From positions 1 to 64,000 of the forward strand of contig JAFUQQ010000013.1 of NCBI GenBank assembly GCA_017472285.1: 64,000 bases of DNA. The letters are read 5' to 3'. Of the stretch, positions 15,322-24,643 are shown one piece after another. Source of the stretch: Clostridia bacterium (GTDB taxonomy: Bacteria > Bacillota > Clostridia > Oscillospirales > CAG-272). Position 1 is the stretch's first letter, and each line of letters starts with the position of its first letter. The translations under genes were made by a program, and so were the position numbers. A model generated the notes under the pieces. The model was not told where the DNA came from. It saw only the letters and a list, made by a program, of their open reading frames with translations, and searched no databases.

Positions 15322-15852
15322 TTATCCCGTATAGATGGGATTCAGGGCGAAACGGTTATGATCGAGCGCGAGGCGATCCCATGTGGTACTGTCAACGATG
15401 CCTGTTTCGGCAAGGCGATTGATGCGTTGAAAGATACGGATAGCGGCTTCCGTTTTTTCATCGTAGATGCCCGAAATATCGATGTCATCAAAAATATCGT
15501 AGGCAACGTCAATGCTTGAAAGCATGATCTGAATGATATAAACAAGATCGCTTTCTTCGCCTCGTTCCACCTTATAATCACCGCCCGGAAACGGAAAGAG
15601 CGCAAGTCCCCGCCTTGTCAGTCGCAATGCGTTCTGATAAGCGTTCGTGATCGCTGTCCACGTACCGAAATCGACGATCCCCGTTGGCGCAAGTCCCGCA
15701 CCCGTCTGAAAAGCAAGCACGGCTCTTTCCGTTTCGGGACCGAAAATGCCGTCGGGATTGATGATGGGAAGCAAAGGATCCGTTTGTGAGAGCAAACGAA
15801 GCATGGTTTGAAGCTCATAAATTTCCGTGCGTTGATTGTTTGTTTGCGGCAT
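15322..15852 (-). CDS. Protein with two peptidoglycan-binding (PG_binding_1) domains
   Basis: The 176-residue protein consists of two copies of the PG_binding_1 fold. The first has GIFGPETERAVLAFQ and GLAPTGIVDFGTWTAI. The second has GIYDEKTEAAIRIFQ and AETGIVDSTTWDRL. No signal peptide is seen, consistent with a protein deposited on a forespore from the mother cell (inference). It is the last of three minus-strand genes, 21 bases after the SpoIID-like gene, whose C-terminal repeats it resembles. It may derive from it by duplication. Confidence 0.88.
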   Translation of the reverse strand: MPQTNNQRTEIYELQTMLRLLSQTDPLLPIINPDGIFGPETERAVLAFQTGAGLAPTGIVDFGTWTAITNAYQNALRLTRRGLALFPFPGGDYKVERGEESDLVYIIQIMLSSIDVAYDIFDDIDISGIYDEKTEAAIRIFQRINRLAETGIVDSTTWDRLALDHNRFALNPIYTG

Positions 15853-15873
15853 AAAATCTCCTCCGTATTTGCG

Positions 15874-17274
15874 TTAAGATTGAGAAAGCTCATTGCCCGA
15901 AAATTGTCCCTCACTCCGAATATTGCCCGATTCGGCATCGTTATAGATATCCGCGAGGGTATCCCAGACGAGCGGACCTGTGATGCCATCAACATCCAGA
16001 CCGAACAATGTTTCTGCGGCATAGATCGCATCCCGTGTATCTTCATCATAAACACCTGTGATCGGCACGGGCGGTATCGCGGGATAGATGGAAGAAGCGA
16101 CGTTGATAAATTCCTGTAATTGCACTACGTCCTCTCCCGTATCGCCAAGCTGTAAGAATCTGCCCGGAAAAGGAATGATCGCCGTGCCGACCTGTTCGGG
16201 TGTCAGACTGCGGATATCGCCGAGATAATCGTCATAGATGAGATTCCACGTTGCATCATCGACGATTCCCGTTTGCGGAAGTCCTGAAAATGCCTGAAAT
16301 GCAATTACGGAATTTCTTGTCTGTTCATCGTAAACACCGCTGTATACGGGTGCGGGGATTGCAGAATTGAAAAAAGAAATTGCCGTCAGAAAATATTGAA
16401 TCACTTCCACGGATTCTCCCGTATCACCAATCGCAAGTGTTCCGGGGAAAAATTTGGAAACGTCTTCAAGTCGAAGCCCTTCGCTTTCCAATTCGTTGAG
16501 TTTTTTGACGGCATTATATACGAATTGTATTTTATACCACGTTGCTTTTCCGACGATACCGTCTTCCGTCAGATTGAAGATATTCTGAAATTTTTTGACG
16601 GCATTTTCCGTTTCGATACCGAAAAAACCATCCACGGGCAGAATTTTTGGGATTGCGGGATAATTGGCGGAGATACGGTTCAGACGCGATTGGATAAAGG
16701 CAACGTCATTGCCGACAGAACCGCGGCGAAGCAAAATTTCGGGCTGTGACGGTTGAATTTCCGCGATCGGTGCATTGGTAACGAGTGAAATATCATTGCC
16801 GTAAAAACGGGTCAGGATATCAAATGCGCCGAGACCTTGCTCCGCAAGCGGCACCGTTCCCCATTGGGAAAGTCCGTTGCAGGTCGTTGTCGTGCCGTTG
16901 CAATAGACCGCAAAAAGCGGCTCGACATTGCCGTTCCTGACGATATAATTATTGAAGATTTCATCCACGATCTTACTGATGTTTTCAAAAATATCCCTGC
17001 CGTTAACAAAAGATTGATCGATACCCGTATTGTTCGTGATATCAAAATCATAACCGAGGGAGGGATAATATTCCGTATAGATACGGTTGAGCGCAAAGGA
17101 TATCTGCGCTAAAATATTGGCGCGCAAGGCACTTTCCGGCCATGTCGGAAAGATTTCGCTGGAAGCGACATTCTTTATGTAGTCTGGAAAAGAAACCGTG
17201 ACGTTAGGCGCATTGCTGTCGGGCGCGCCGAGGTGGACGCGTATGGTTTCGGGAATGATCGGTAAATTTGGCAT
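15874..17274 (-). CDS. SpoIID/LytB-like domain protein with four peptidoglycan-binding repeats
   Basis: The 466-residue protein starts at MPNLPIIPETIRVHLG; AAGGAG lies just upstream. Residues 1-190 resemble the SpoIID/LytB fold (VTVSFPDYIKNVASSEI, ALRANILAQISFALNRIYTE, CNGLSQWGTV). Four PG_binding_1-like units follow (GFFGIETENAVKKFQ, GVYDEQTRNSVIAFQ, GVYDEDTRDAIYAAE and linked RRGSVGNDVAFIQ or QLGDTGEDVVQLQ segments). No signal peptide is seen. It is likely a spore-wall or cortex-associated protein acting on peptidoglycan (inference from domains). A portable hairpin repeat supplies its ribosome binding site. Confidence 0.88.
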   Translation of the reverse strand: MPNLPIIPETIRVHLGAPDSNAPNVTVSFPDYIKNVASSEIFPTWPESALRANILAQISFALNRIYTEYYPSLGYDFDITNNTGIDQSFVNGRDIFENISKIVDEIFNNYIVRNGNVEPLFAVYCNGTTTTCNGLSQWGTVPLAEQGLGAFDILTRFYGNDISLVTNAPIAEIQPSQPEILLRRGSVGNDVAFIQSRLNRISANYPAIPKILPVDGFFGIETENAVKKFQNIFNLTEDGIVGKATWYKIQFVYNAVKKLNELESEGLRLEDVSKFFPGTLAIGDTGESVEVIQYFLTAISFFNSAIPAPVYSGVYDEQTRNSVIAFQAFSGLPQTGIVDDATWNLIYDDYLGDIRSLTPEQVGTAIIPFPGRFLQLGDTGEDVVQLQEFINVASSIYPAIPPVPITGVYDEDTRDAIYAAETLFGLDVDGITGPLVWDTLADIYNDAESGNIRSEGQFSGNELSQS

Positions 17275-17624
17275 AAATACTCCTTCCCGCTTTTCTTTAC
17301 GGAAAGAAAAGCTTGGCAAAAGAAACGCTCTGTGGTGGCACAGACTCTGTTTTGATGAGATTTTGGTATTTGGGAGTAAGTACTACGTACTCTATGTGAA
17401 AAGAAAAAGCTCACTGTATTGCTTTAGCAATACAGTACGAAATGAAACGGCAGGCAGTGCCTGCACCCCTATGTTACCTCTGTTTTTATTTTGAGGAGAT
17501 TTTGGGGCATAGGTGTCGGGCGTTGCACTGTTTTGATAAAATTTTTAAGGGAGGCGGCAACTTGCCGCTTTTTGCGGAGGGGCTTGGGGAGGTGCTTGAA
17601 ACCAAGCATCTCCCCATCGTTCCC
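17275..17624. repeat. Repeat-filled gap inside the spore-wall gene trio
   Basis: These 350 bases between two co-directional genes hold several repeats. They are the hairpin GCTTTTCTTTAC/GGAAAGAAAAGC (17289-17312) directly before the SpoIID-like ribosome binding site, the block ACAGAGCGTTTCTTTTGCC on the minus strand, a CTGTATTGCTTTAGCAATACAG hairpin near 17414-17435 (inner bases GCTTTAGC), the GGCAGGC-AGT-GCCTGC palindrome (17449-17469), GCGGCAA/TTGCCGC near 17551-17570, and a GGGGAGGTGCTTG/CAAGCATCTCCCC hairpin near 17590-17618. No gene is supported. Confidence 0.75.
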
Positions 17625-18044
17625 CTAAAGATTCGGTCTTTGCTCGTCGTTATGGATCACAACGTCGGAGGGCGGTTGCGAACCGTAAAGGGAATCGGGC
17701 AAGGGAATGAGGGGGACGGGCTGAATGGACGTGATGCCGGGATAGATGGGGATATTCAGATTGACTGCACTGAAATAACCGTCGGCGGTGACTTCCGTTG
17801 TGATCTCGCTATACGGTTTCTTTCCGCCGGGAGATAGGGATTCGGAAACGGATGGGGTTGCGATCGATATCGGCTCGGTAATGCCGCTGTTATCCGTCGT
17901 AAAAATACCGAGCGTGCGGATGTGTCCGTTTTCATCTTCTGCGCGGACGATCACGCGCGCGCCTTCGATCGGAACAGCTCCCGATGCGGCGCTGACCTGT
18001 ACGACGAGCTTTCCCGTGTTTTTATCATTTTGTAAAGTATCCAT
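17625..18044 (-). CDS. Carboxypeptidase-regulatory-like (beta-sandwich) domain protein
   Basis: The 139-residue protein has one beta-sandwich of the CarboxypepD_reg/CnaB kind: GKLVVQVSAASGAVPIEGARV at the start and TADGYFSAVNLNIPIYPGIT near the end. A Pro- and Asp-rich tail follows. No signal peptide is seen. The start at 18044 has AAAGGA six bases upstream. It is the first of three genes (this, SpoIID-like, PG-binding) on the minus strand, and its domain pattern suggests a structural spore-surface protein. No sigma-E/K promoter could be assigned with confidence. Confidence 0.8.
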   Translation of the reverse strand: MDTLQNDKNTGKLVVQVSAASGAVPIEGARVIVRAEDENGHIRTLGIFTTDNSGITEPISIATPSVSESLSPGGKKPYSEITTEVTADGYFSAVNLNIPIYPGITSIQPVPLIPLPDSLYGSQPPSDVVIHNDEQRPNL

Positions 18045-18173
18045 ACATATTCCTTTCTTCTTCTGATATGGAAGTGATAAGCCTTTCATAGTGATTCTAT
18101 GCAAGGAGAATCACTTTTGCGAAGAAATTTAAAAAATATTTGGATGATTTTTGAATAATTTTTGTAAATCCAC

Positions 18174-18203
18174 TTGACAGGAAACCCTTATTTGTAGTAT
18201 AAT
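18174..18203 (+). promoter_or_regulatory. Promoter of rpsU
   Basis: TTGACA (18174-18179), an 18-base spacer and TATAAT (18198-18203), consensus in both boxes. Confidence 0.9.
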
Positions 18204-18264
18204 AAACGTCGAGAAATTTTAAATTCTCTTTGCACTTTTTTTCATGCGGAGGGAGGGATCATGA

Positions 18265-18444
18265 ATGGCTGAAGTTAGAGTTAAAGAAAACGAATCGCTT
18301 GACAGCGCTCTTCGCAGATTTAAGAGACAGTGCGCTCGCTCCGGAGTAATCGCTGAGGTTAAGAAGAGAGAGCACTACGAAAAACCGAGTGTTAAGCGTA
18401 AAAAGAAATCTGAAGCTGCAAGAAAGCGCAAATTCAAAAGCTAA
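18265..18444 (+). CDS. rpsU: Ribosomal protein bS21
   Basis: The 59-residue basic protein reads [20 protein letters not shown] at the start and ends with the typical lysine/arginine-rich [13 protein letters not shown]. It is a small-subunit protein near the anti-Shine-Dalgarno end of 16S rRNA. GGAGGGAGGGATC lies before the start. An ATG four bases earlier (18261) is out of frame and stops at once. The gene has its own consensus promoter and terminator, so it is monocistronic. Confidence 0.97.
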   Translation: MAEVRVKENESLDSALRRFKRQCARSGVIAEVKKREHYEKPSVKRKKKSEAARKRKFKS

Positions 18445-18474
18445 ATCGTAGCTGAACTTTGCAAAAACAACTTA

Positions 18475-18510
18475 CCCCACGAGGCGCACAGTTTCGTGGG
18501 GTTTTTGTTT
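18475..18510 (+). terminator. Terminator of rpsU
   Basis: CCCCACGA pairs with TCGTGGGG across about 11 bases and is followed by TTTTTGTTT. Confidence 0.88.
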
Positions 18511-18571
18511 GGAAATCGATTAACCTCACAAAATGAGGAAATACTATACATATATTTTTTAAGGATATCTT

Positions 18572-19090
18572 ATGGAAAAGAAAGCTTATCTTGAGATCGC
18601 AAAGATCATCAATACCCACGGCGTGCGCGGCGCGGTCAAGCTTGACCCTTGGTGCGACGGTCCGCAGGTATTCAAAAAATTAAAGCATCTTTATCTCGAA
18701 AACGGAAAAGAATTTGAGGTTTCCGACGTGAAGACCGTTGGCGTGTTCGTCGTTTGTTCGCTTTCGGGTGTCACGACCGTGGAAGATGCCATCAAACTCA
18801 AAAATAAAATCCTCCTTGCAAAAAGAGAAGAAATTCCGCTTGCAAAAGGTTCGCATTTCATCTGCGATATGATCGGTCTTCCCGTCAAAGATGCGAATAC
18901 GGGCGAGGTCTACGGAACGCTGGAAGCCGTTTCTCAGCCCGCTTTGCAGGAAATCTATGAGATCAGAACGCCAAGCGGCAAGCTCGTTCTCATGCCCGCC
19001 GTTCCGCAGTTTGTCGACCGTATTGATACGGATGACGCGATCCATATCACCCCCATTGACGGCTTTTTCAGTGATGCCGAGGAAGCGTGA
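18572..19090 (+). CDS. rimM: 16S rRNA processing protein RimM
   Basis: RimM helps mature the 30S head domain. The 172-residue protein has the N-terminal barrel (IAKIINTHGVRGAVKLDPW) and the C-terminal PRC barrel (CDMIGLPV, GTLEAVSQPALQEIYEI, LMPAVPQFVDRID). TAAGGATATCTT precedes the ATG. Its stop overlaps the beginning of the trmD region, the universal rimM-trmD order. Confidence 0.95.
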   Translation: MEKKAYLEIAKIINTHGVRGAVKLDPWCDGPQVFKKLKHLYLENGKEFEVSDVKTVGVFVVCSLSGVTTVEDAIKLKNKILLAKREEIPLAKGSHFICDMIGLPVKDANTGEVYGTLEAVSQPALQEIYEIRTPSGKLVLMPAVPQFVDRIDTDDAIHITPIDGFFSDAEEA

Positions 19091-19098
19091 GGGCTGTC

Positions 19099-19821
19099 AT
19101 GCGTTTTGACATTATGACACTGTTTCCCGCGCTCGTGGATACCGTGCTTTCCGAAAGCATTATCGGCCGAGCGAGAAATGCGGGAATCATCGATATTCAT
19201 GCGCATAATATCCGCGATTATTCCAAGGATAAGCACAGACGCGTGGACGATACGCCTTACGGCGGTGGCAAAGGGATGCTCATGAGCCCCGTGCCGATCT
19301 ATGATTGCTATCTTGACGTGATCGATCCCGAAAAAAATCCGTGCGAGCGCAGACGCGTGCTCTATATGTCCCCGCAAGGTGCGGTGCTGACACAGGCAAA
19401 AGCTAAGGAATTTTCGGAAAATTATGATAATATCATCATCCTCTGCGGTCATTACGAGGGCGTTGACCAGCGTATCATTGACGAGATCGTTGACGAGGAG
19501 ATCTCTATCGGCGATTACGTTTTGACGGGCGGTGAGATTCCCGCCTGTATCGTCGTGGATGCCGTTTCCCGATTGCTTCCCGGTGTGCTTTCTGATGCGG
19601 AATGTTTTGAAAAGGAAAGCTTCTCGGATGAAACGCTTCTCGAATATCCTCAATACACAAGACCTTACGATTTCCGCGGCAGAACTGTTCCCGATGTGCT
19701 TCTGAGCGGACATCATGCCAATATCGAAAAATGGCGCGCCGAAAAAGCTCTCGAAAAAACGAAAGCCGCGCGTCCCGACCTGATCGAAAGACGTAACGAA
19801 ATTTCCAAAGAAAGAGATTGA
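19099..19821 (+). CDS. trmD: tRNA (guanine-N1-)-methyltransferase TrmD
   Basis: TrmD methylates G37 of tRNAs with the sequence GG at 36-37, preventing frameshifting. The 240-residue protein has the SPOUT trefoil-knot signature (LYMSPQGAVLTQAKAKEFSE, LCGHYEGVDQRIID, SIGDYVLTGGE). The ATG at 19099 (MRFDIMTLFP) fits the family start. A GTG at 19087 overlapping the rimM stop is possible but gives an atypical extension. murJ follows after seven bases. Confidence 0.95.
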   Translation: MRFDIMTLFPALVDTVLSESIIGRARNAGIIDIHAHNIRDYSKDKHRRVDDTPYGGGKGMLMSPVPIYDCYLDVIDPEKNPCERRRVLYMSPQGAVLTQAKAKEFSENYDNIIILCGHYEGVDQRIIDEIVDEEISIGDYVLTGGEIPACIVVDAVSRLLPGVLSDAECFEKESFSDETLLEYPQYTRPYDFRGRTVPDVLLSGHHANIEKWRAEKALEKTKAARPDLIERRNEISKERD

Positions 19822-19828
19822 ACACCAA

Positions 19829-21409
19829 ATGAAAAAACGCGATTTTTTCCGCAGTGCAGGCGCGACCGTTGCCGTCATGATCCTTGCGACCCTTCTTTCC
19901 AAAGCATTGGGACTCGTAAGACAAATGATGACGGCTGCCATCTTTGCCGCAAGCATGGAAGGGATCGCGTTTTCTACTGCCTCCAGATTGCCGCTTGCGA
20001 TCTTTGATATGCTGTTTTCCACGGCAGTCGTCGGCGCATTTCTGCCTATCTATAAAGGCAATCTTTCTTCCGACAAAGAAAGGGCAAAACGCTTCTCATC
20101 ATCATTCCTGACGACCGTGACGCTCGTGACAGCCGCCGTTTCCTTGCTCGGTATTCTTTTTGCCGAACCGCTCATTGCGCTTTCCGCGCCCGATCTTGAC
20201 GAAAAGACCGCTTCTCTTGCCGTTACGCTTCTGCGTATCATGTTTCCTTCCATGATCTTCGCAGGAGCGGCATATACGCTCGTTGGCATCCTTCAATCGC
20301 ATGAAAGCTTTATTTTGCCCGCTCTCGTCAGCGCGATCTCCAATCTCGTTATGATTGTTTATCTGCTTTTCTGCAAAACTCCCGTGGATCAGACTGCGGC
20401 AATTGGCTTTGCTTTTGCATATCTTATTTCATGGCTGGCGCAATTTCTGACGCTTGCCGTTCCGCTTTTCCGAAAAGGCTTTTTGCCTTCTCCGACGGCA
20501 CGGCTGAACGATCCCGATACGATGCTTGCTTTGCGCCGTTCTCTGCCCGTGATGTTTGGTTCATGGCTTATTCCGATGATTACGCTTGCCGCGGGTGCGT
20601 TTTCTTCCTTTATTCCCGGCGGTGTCATAGAAAACGGCGCGCAGACGGGGGCGGCGATCGTCGTTTACGAAAATGCTTTTTCTGTTTTTTCCATCGCGGC
20701 GGGACTTCTGACTTACGGGGTCTGTAATTATATCTTCCCGAAGCTTTCCGCGCGCGCAGCAAACAAGGATGGAGAGGGATTCTCCCGGTTGATACAGAAC
20801 GGACTTTTTGCTTCAGCTGCCTTAATTTTGCCGATCACGATATTCGTTTTTTTACTTTCGGATGAGATTGTCACGCTTTTATATATGCGTGGTGCATTCT
20901 CGGCGGGACTTGCCGCGGCGGCAGGGAAAAGTCTGCGGATGCTTTCTCTTGCGATGCCGGCTTACGGGATCATCGAATTGCTCTCCCGTGTCTGTTATTC
21001 CGACGGAAAAGTGCGGCTCCCGATGCTATCTTCCTTTTGCGGTATTGCTTCGGCTTTGACGGCATTTTTTATCTTCCGTCTGACCGATATGCTCTCCGTG
21101 GAAACGGTCGCGCTTTCGGTCGCAATCGGTCTTTCCGCGGCGGCGCTTACGCTTTATATCCTTTGTGCGCGCTTTTTCACGGATATGCATAAAGGAATGT
21201 GCTTTTCAAAATATATCCTTTTACTGACGGGATGTGCGGTGAGTGGTGTCGTGATGTTTTTTTCTAAGCTATTTTTGGAACATTTTTTGAATTTTTCGGG
21301 TGCTTTTCAAAATTTTATCACAATAGCTATTGTCTTTATAACGGGTTTTATGGTATATTTAATATGGTTGATTATGACAAAGATCATCAATGCGGAAATG
21401 TTCCGCTGA
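19829..21409 (+). CDS. murJ: Lipid II flippase MurJ (MviN family)
   Basis: The 526-residue integral membrane protein has about 14 helices. It opens with the family pattern SAGATVAVMILATLLSKALG, LVRQMMTAAIF and AFLPIYKGNL. It moves lipid-linked peptidoglycan precursor across the membrane. It is in one operon with rimM and trmD, and the O-antigen-ligase-like gene follows after 27 bases. Confidence 0.9.
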   Translation: MKKRDFFRSAGATVAVMILATLLSKALGLVRQMMTAAIFAASMEGIAFSTASRLPLAIFDMLFSTAVVGAFLPIYKGNLSSDKERAKRFSSSFLTTVTLVTAAVSLLGILFAEPLIALSAPDLDEKTASLAVTLLRIMFPSMIFAGAAYTLVGILQSHESFILPALVSAISNLVMIVYLLFCKTPVDQTAAIGFAFAYLISWLAQFLTLAVPLFRKGFLPSPTARLNDPDTMLALRRSLPVMFGSWLIPMITLAAGAFSSFIPGGVIENGAQTGAAIVVYENAFSVFSIAAGLLTYGVCNYIFPKLSARAANKDGEGFSRLIQNGLFASAALILPITIFVFLLSDEIVTLLYMRGAFSAGLAAAAGKSLRMLSLAMPAYGIIELLSRVCYSDGKVRLPMLSSFCGIASALTAFFIFRLTDMLSVETVALSVAIGLSAAALTLYILCARFFTDMHKGMCFSKYILLLTGCAVSGVVMFFSKLFLEHFLNFSGAFQNFITIAIVFITGFMVYLIWLIMTKIINAEMFR

Positions 21410-21436
21410 AACTATTCTCGGAAAGGGGGAAAGGTC

Positions 21437-23341
21437 TTGTCTTTCAATAAGAAAAAATTTTCTCGGTCGGGATTGTTCAGAAATTCCGTTCTGATCTATT
21501 ATCTGACGAAATTTTCCGGATGGGTCTACCGTGGGTTTCTTTCCGGGATCTTCGGTTGGCTGCTCACTTCTTACGATTTCTTTGAAAAAGGATTTTCCGA
21601 GTCATTGATCGTCACAAAACTGAAACTGATATCCGAACACAAGGTTTTTGGTTTCGCGAAGACTTGTAAGCGGTTTATTGCCAGACATTATGAAAGAAGC
21701 TTCTTTCTGAATCTTGTGAAAGGGACGAAGCAAAGGATACTGACGGCGCGTGTCAATACCTTCGGTCTTTTCTTTTTCTCATACGGCTTCTATCTCGTTC
21801 TGATCCAGCTCATCAAACAATACGTCATGGAAATGCAAACGACTGTGCCACACGCGATCTATATCGGCGGCGGCTGTATGGTCGGCGGCTTTTTCATGCT
21901 TTGTTCCAGAAAGAACGTCGCAAGGGCCATCTGGGACAGCCGTTTTCTTTGCGCAATCCTCTTTGATTTCCTCTCTCTCAGCAGTCTTGAGGTCGCGGAG
22001 GCGGCAACGGGTGAAGCCCATAAAGGCTTCAATATTCCGTTCCTTGGCGGTATGGCGTTCGGTATCCTTTCAATCTTTATCGATCCGCTTCTCATCATTC
22101 GCGTACTTCTTGTCCTCATGTTCCTTTCGATGATCTTTTCCTCGCCCGAATCGGGAATCGTTATGATTATGCTGGCTTTGCCGTTCCTTGAAACGATGAC
22201 GCTTGCGGGGGTACTCTGTCTGATTTTCATTTCCTATGCATTGAAATGGCTTTGCGGCAGACGCACGTTTCATGTCCGCTTCGTAGATTTCTTTGTGATC
22301 GCCTTTATGATTTTCGTCTTTTTTGGCGGAATTTTCACGATCGATGGCTCCAGCTTCCAAAAGATGCTCCTTTTCCTTTGTTTTATTTCGGGGTATTTCA
22401 CCGTGAAAAACCTGATCGCATCGCCTTCTCTTGTTAGGAGCTGTCTGTATGCGCTCGTGATTTCAGCCGCTGCCGTTGCGCTTTACGGGATTTATCAGAA
22501 TTATTTCGGAACGCTCTCAACGGTATGGCAGGATACTTCCGTTTTCACGGAGATCAAGGGTCGTGTCATTTCTACATTTGAAAATCCGAACGTCCTCGGA
22601 GAATATTTGATCCTCGTCATCCCCATCACAATCGCTTTGATGGCAAGTACGGAAAATGCGCTTGGCAGATTCGGTCTTTTTGCCGCCGTTGCCGCAGAAT
22701 GTGCTTGTCTCGTCTTTACTTGGTCGCGCGGTGCATGGATCGGTTTTGCGATTGCAACGGTGATCTTCCTTTGCGTTTCCAGCAAATATTTCATGACAGC
22801 GGGACTTCTTTCCATTCCTGTCATCGCGACATTTGCCGTTTTCAAGATCGATTCTTCCATTATCCGAAGGATCACGAGCTTCGGCGACAGCTCCACATCT
22901 TACCGTCTGGATATCTGGGAAGGTGTGCTGCGTATGCTGGAGGATATCGGTATTTACGGTATCGGTATCGGAGAAGGCGCGTTCAGAAAATTATATCCCG
23001 TATATTCTCTCGCGGAGATCGAAGCCGCACCGCATAGCCATAATCTTTATCTTCAGATCTCTGTGGAGACCGGATTTTTCTCGCTCATCGTCTTTTTGCT
23101 TTTCATTTGCGCATTCACTCAGTGTTCCCTTAGCTTTTGCAAAAGCGCGGTCAACCGCTCCAATCGCTTGATTGCACTTGGTATTTTCTGCGGTGTGCTT
23201 GCGTTTTTGATTCAAGGTCTGACGGATTACGTCTGGTATAATAACCGTATCTTCCTTTTATTTTGGCTGATTACGGGGCTCGGTATGGCGCACGTCATTA
23301 CCGCGAAAGATACGTATGAGGAATCCGCGCAATACCATTAA
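21437..23341 (+). CDS. O-antigen ligase/polymerase-like membrane protein (Wzy_C domain)
   Basis: The 634-residue protein has many membrane helices. The family signature is in the C-terminal half: FTWSRGAWIGFAIATVIF, and the periplasmic loop ending with PHSHNLYLQISVETGFFSL. In Gram-positive bacteria such proteins are thought to polymerise or ligate cell-surface glycans. The first 200 residues, with a charged segment before the first helices, are not typical and may be a separate domain. The start is TTG, with GGGGGAAAGG upstream. It lies between murJ and two DUF4330 genes. Confidence 0.85.
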   Translation: MSFNKKKFSRSGLFRNSVLIYYLTKFSGWVYRGFLSGIFGWLLTSYDFFEKGFSESLIVTKLKLISEHKVFGFAKTCKRFIARHYERSFFLNLVKGTKQRILTARVNTFGLFFFSYGFYLVLIQLIKQYVMEMQTTVPHAIYIGGGCMVGGFFMLCSRKNVARAIWDSRFLCAILFDFLSLSSLEVAEAATGEAHKGFNIPFLGGMAFGILSIFIDPLLIIRVLLVLMFLSMIFSSPESGIVMIMLALPFLETMTLAGVLCLIFISYALKWLCGRRTFHVRFVDFFVIAFMIFVFFGGIFTIDGSSFQKMLLFLCFISGYFTVKNLIASPSLVRSCLYALVISAAAVALYGIYQNYFGTLSTVWQDTSVFTEIKGRVISTFENPNVLGEYLILVIPITIALMASTENALGRFGLFAAVAAECACLVFTWSRGAWIGFAIATVIFLCVSSKYFMTAGLLSIPVIATFAVFKIDSSIIRRITSFGDSSTSYRLDIWEGVLRMLEDIGIYGIGIGEGAFRKLYPVYSLAEIEAAPHSHNLYLQISVETGFFSLIVFLLFICAFTQCSLSFCKSAVNRSNRLIALGIFCGVLAFLIQGLTDYVWYNNRIFLLFWLITGLGMAHVITAKDTYEESAQYH

Positions 23342-23448
23342 AGGCAGCGAATCCATTTTCGTAAAAATTTCCGTTTGCCGTCGGCGGCGGCAACATTCGT
23401 TAAAAATAAAAACAAAAATAAAAAACCGTCGGGAAAAGAGTTATATTT

Positions 23449-23958
23449 ATGCTTCAGCAAAGAAAAAAAGCGCGATTCAATCTGGTTGATGCGCTGATTA
23501 TCATTTTTATCCTTGCCGTGATCGCGGTGGCTGCATATCTTCTTTTGAGTGTGCTTCGTCAGCCCCGCACGGTCAGCAACAGCGGTCAGATCGAATTTGA
23601 CGTTCGTATCTCCAACGTTGACGAATCCTGTCTTTCTTTGATTAAAAACGGCGATACGGTCAAGGATTCCGTAACGGGTGCTGTGCTCGGAACGATCGTA
23701 GATGTGCAAACCGAAAAAGCACAGTATTATGGTACGGTCGCTGTGGAAGAAGACGGTGTAATTACCGTTCCCACAACGGATTATACCGATAAATACGACG
23801 TATACGTTAAAATCACTGCCAACGCGGAAAAAGATGAACGAGGTATCCATACCGTTGCGGGTACAAGAATCGTCATCGGTTCCACCGTTTATTTCAAAGT
23901 CCCTTCGTTCACCTCCATTTCTTATATTACGGAATTTTCAACGAGAACACCCGGCTGA
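23449..23958 (+). CDS. DUF4330 family membrane-anchored protein (first copy)
   Basis: The 169-residue protein has a short cytoplasmic start (MLQQRKKARFNLVDALI), one membrane helix (about residues 16-36) and an extracellular beta-rich domain (VRISNVDESCLSLIKNGDTV, GTRIVIGSTVYFKVPSF). The FN(L/I)-D-L-I motif before the helix and the paired pattern match DUF4330. The role is unknown. It is followed 28 bases later by a paralogue and preceded by an O-antigen-ligase-like gene, which suggests a link to surface glycan synthesis or export (inference). Confidence 0.85.
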   Translation: MLQQRKKARFNLVDALIIIFILAVIAVAAYLLLSVLRQPRTVSNSGQIEFDVRISNVDESCLSLIKNGDTVKDSVTGAVLGTIVDVQTEKAQYYGTVAVEEDGVITVPTTDYTDKYDVYVKITANAEKDERGIHTVAGTRIVIGSTVYFKVPSFTSISYITEFSTRTPG

Positions 23959-23985
23959 CAGCCTTTTTCAGAAAGGAAATAACAT

Positions 23986-24465
23986 ATGCAAACGAAACAG
24001 AAAACAGGTCCGAGATTCAATATATTTGACGTGCTGATCATTCTTGCGGTCATTTCCTGTATCGCGGCGATCGTTGTCAAAGTATTCTTTATTGAAGAAG
24101 TACAAGCGGATCTCAATAACGCAGAGATCACTTTCATTGTCGAAAATGTATCTGAAGGTACGGCGGAAGCATTTTGTGTGCCGGATAGACAGATCTATCT
24201 TCAGGATGATGATACGCAGATCGGTACCCTTCAGAGTGCATCGTATTCCGCACAGAAACTGCTTGTGGAAGATGCAGGCGGTAAGCTCGTCGAGGCTGAC
24301 CATCCTACCAAAAAACAGATACAGGGGGTCGCTTCCATGAGCGGTTATTGGAGCGAAGATGGCTTCCTGATTGGCGGTACACATCTCGCGACGGTCGGCA
24401 GTACCTTCAAAATTTATACGAAGGACGTTGCTTGTACGATCAAGATCGTCGGTATTGCTGAATGA
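23986..24465 (+). CDS. DUF4330 family membrane-anchored protein (second copy)
   Basis: The 159-residue protein has the same plan as the gene before it: MQTKQKTGPRFNIFDVLII, one membrane helix, then a beta-rich domain (TFIVENVSEGTAEAF, GTHLATVGSTFKIYTKDV). AAAGGA precedes the ATG. It is probably a duplicate of the first copy that has diverged strongly. The function is unknown. Confidence 0.85.
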   Translation: MQTKQKTGPRFNIFDVLIILAVISCIAAIVVKVFFIEEVQADLNNAEITFIVENVSEGTAEAFCVPDRQIYLQDDDTQIGTLQSASYSAQKLLVEDAGGKLVEADHPTKKQIQGVASMSGYWSEDGFLIGGTHLATVGSTFKIYTKDVACTIKIVGIAE

Positions 24466-24542
24466 ATTTGGGAAAGTCTGCCTTTTTTGAAAGAAATTTT
24501 TCAAAAAAATCACGGATATTCATAATTTTTTAAAAAAAACTA

Positions 24543-24571
24543 TTGATTTTACGGATAATCATTGATATAAT
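24543..24571 (+). promoter_or_regulatory. Promoter of the HPr-like gene
   Basis: TTGATT (24543-24548), a 17-base spacer and TATAAT (24566-24571). Confidence 0.82.
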
Positions 24572-24643
24572 AATTATTAATTGATAGTTCAAACATTGAT
24601 TGTTTTGACAAGCAGTAAAATTGAAACAGGAGTATGATTAACA

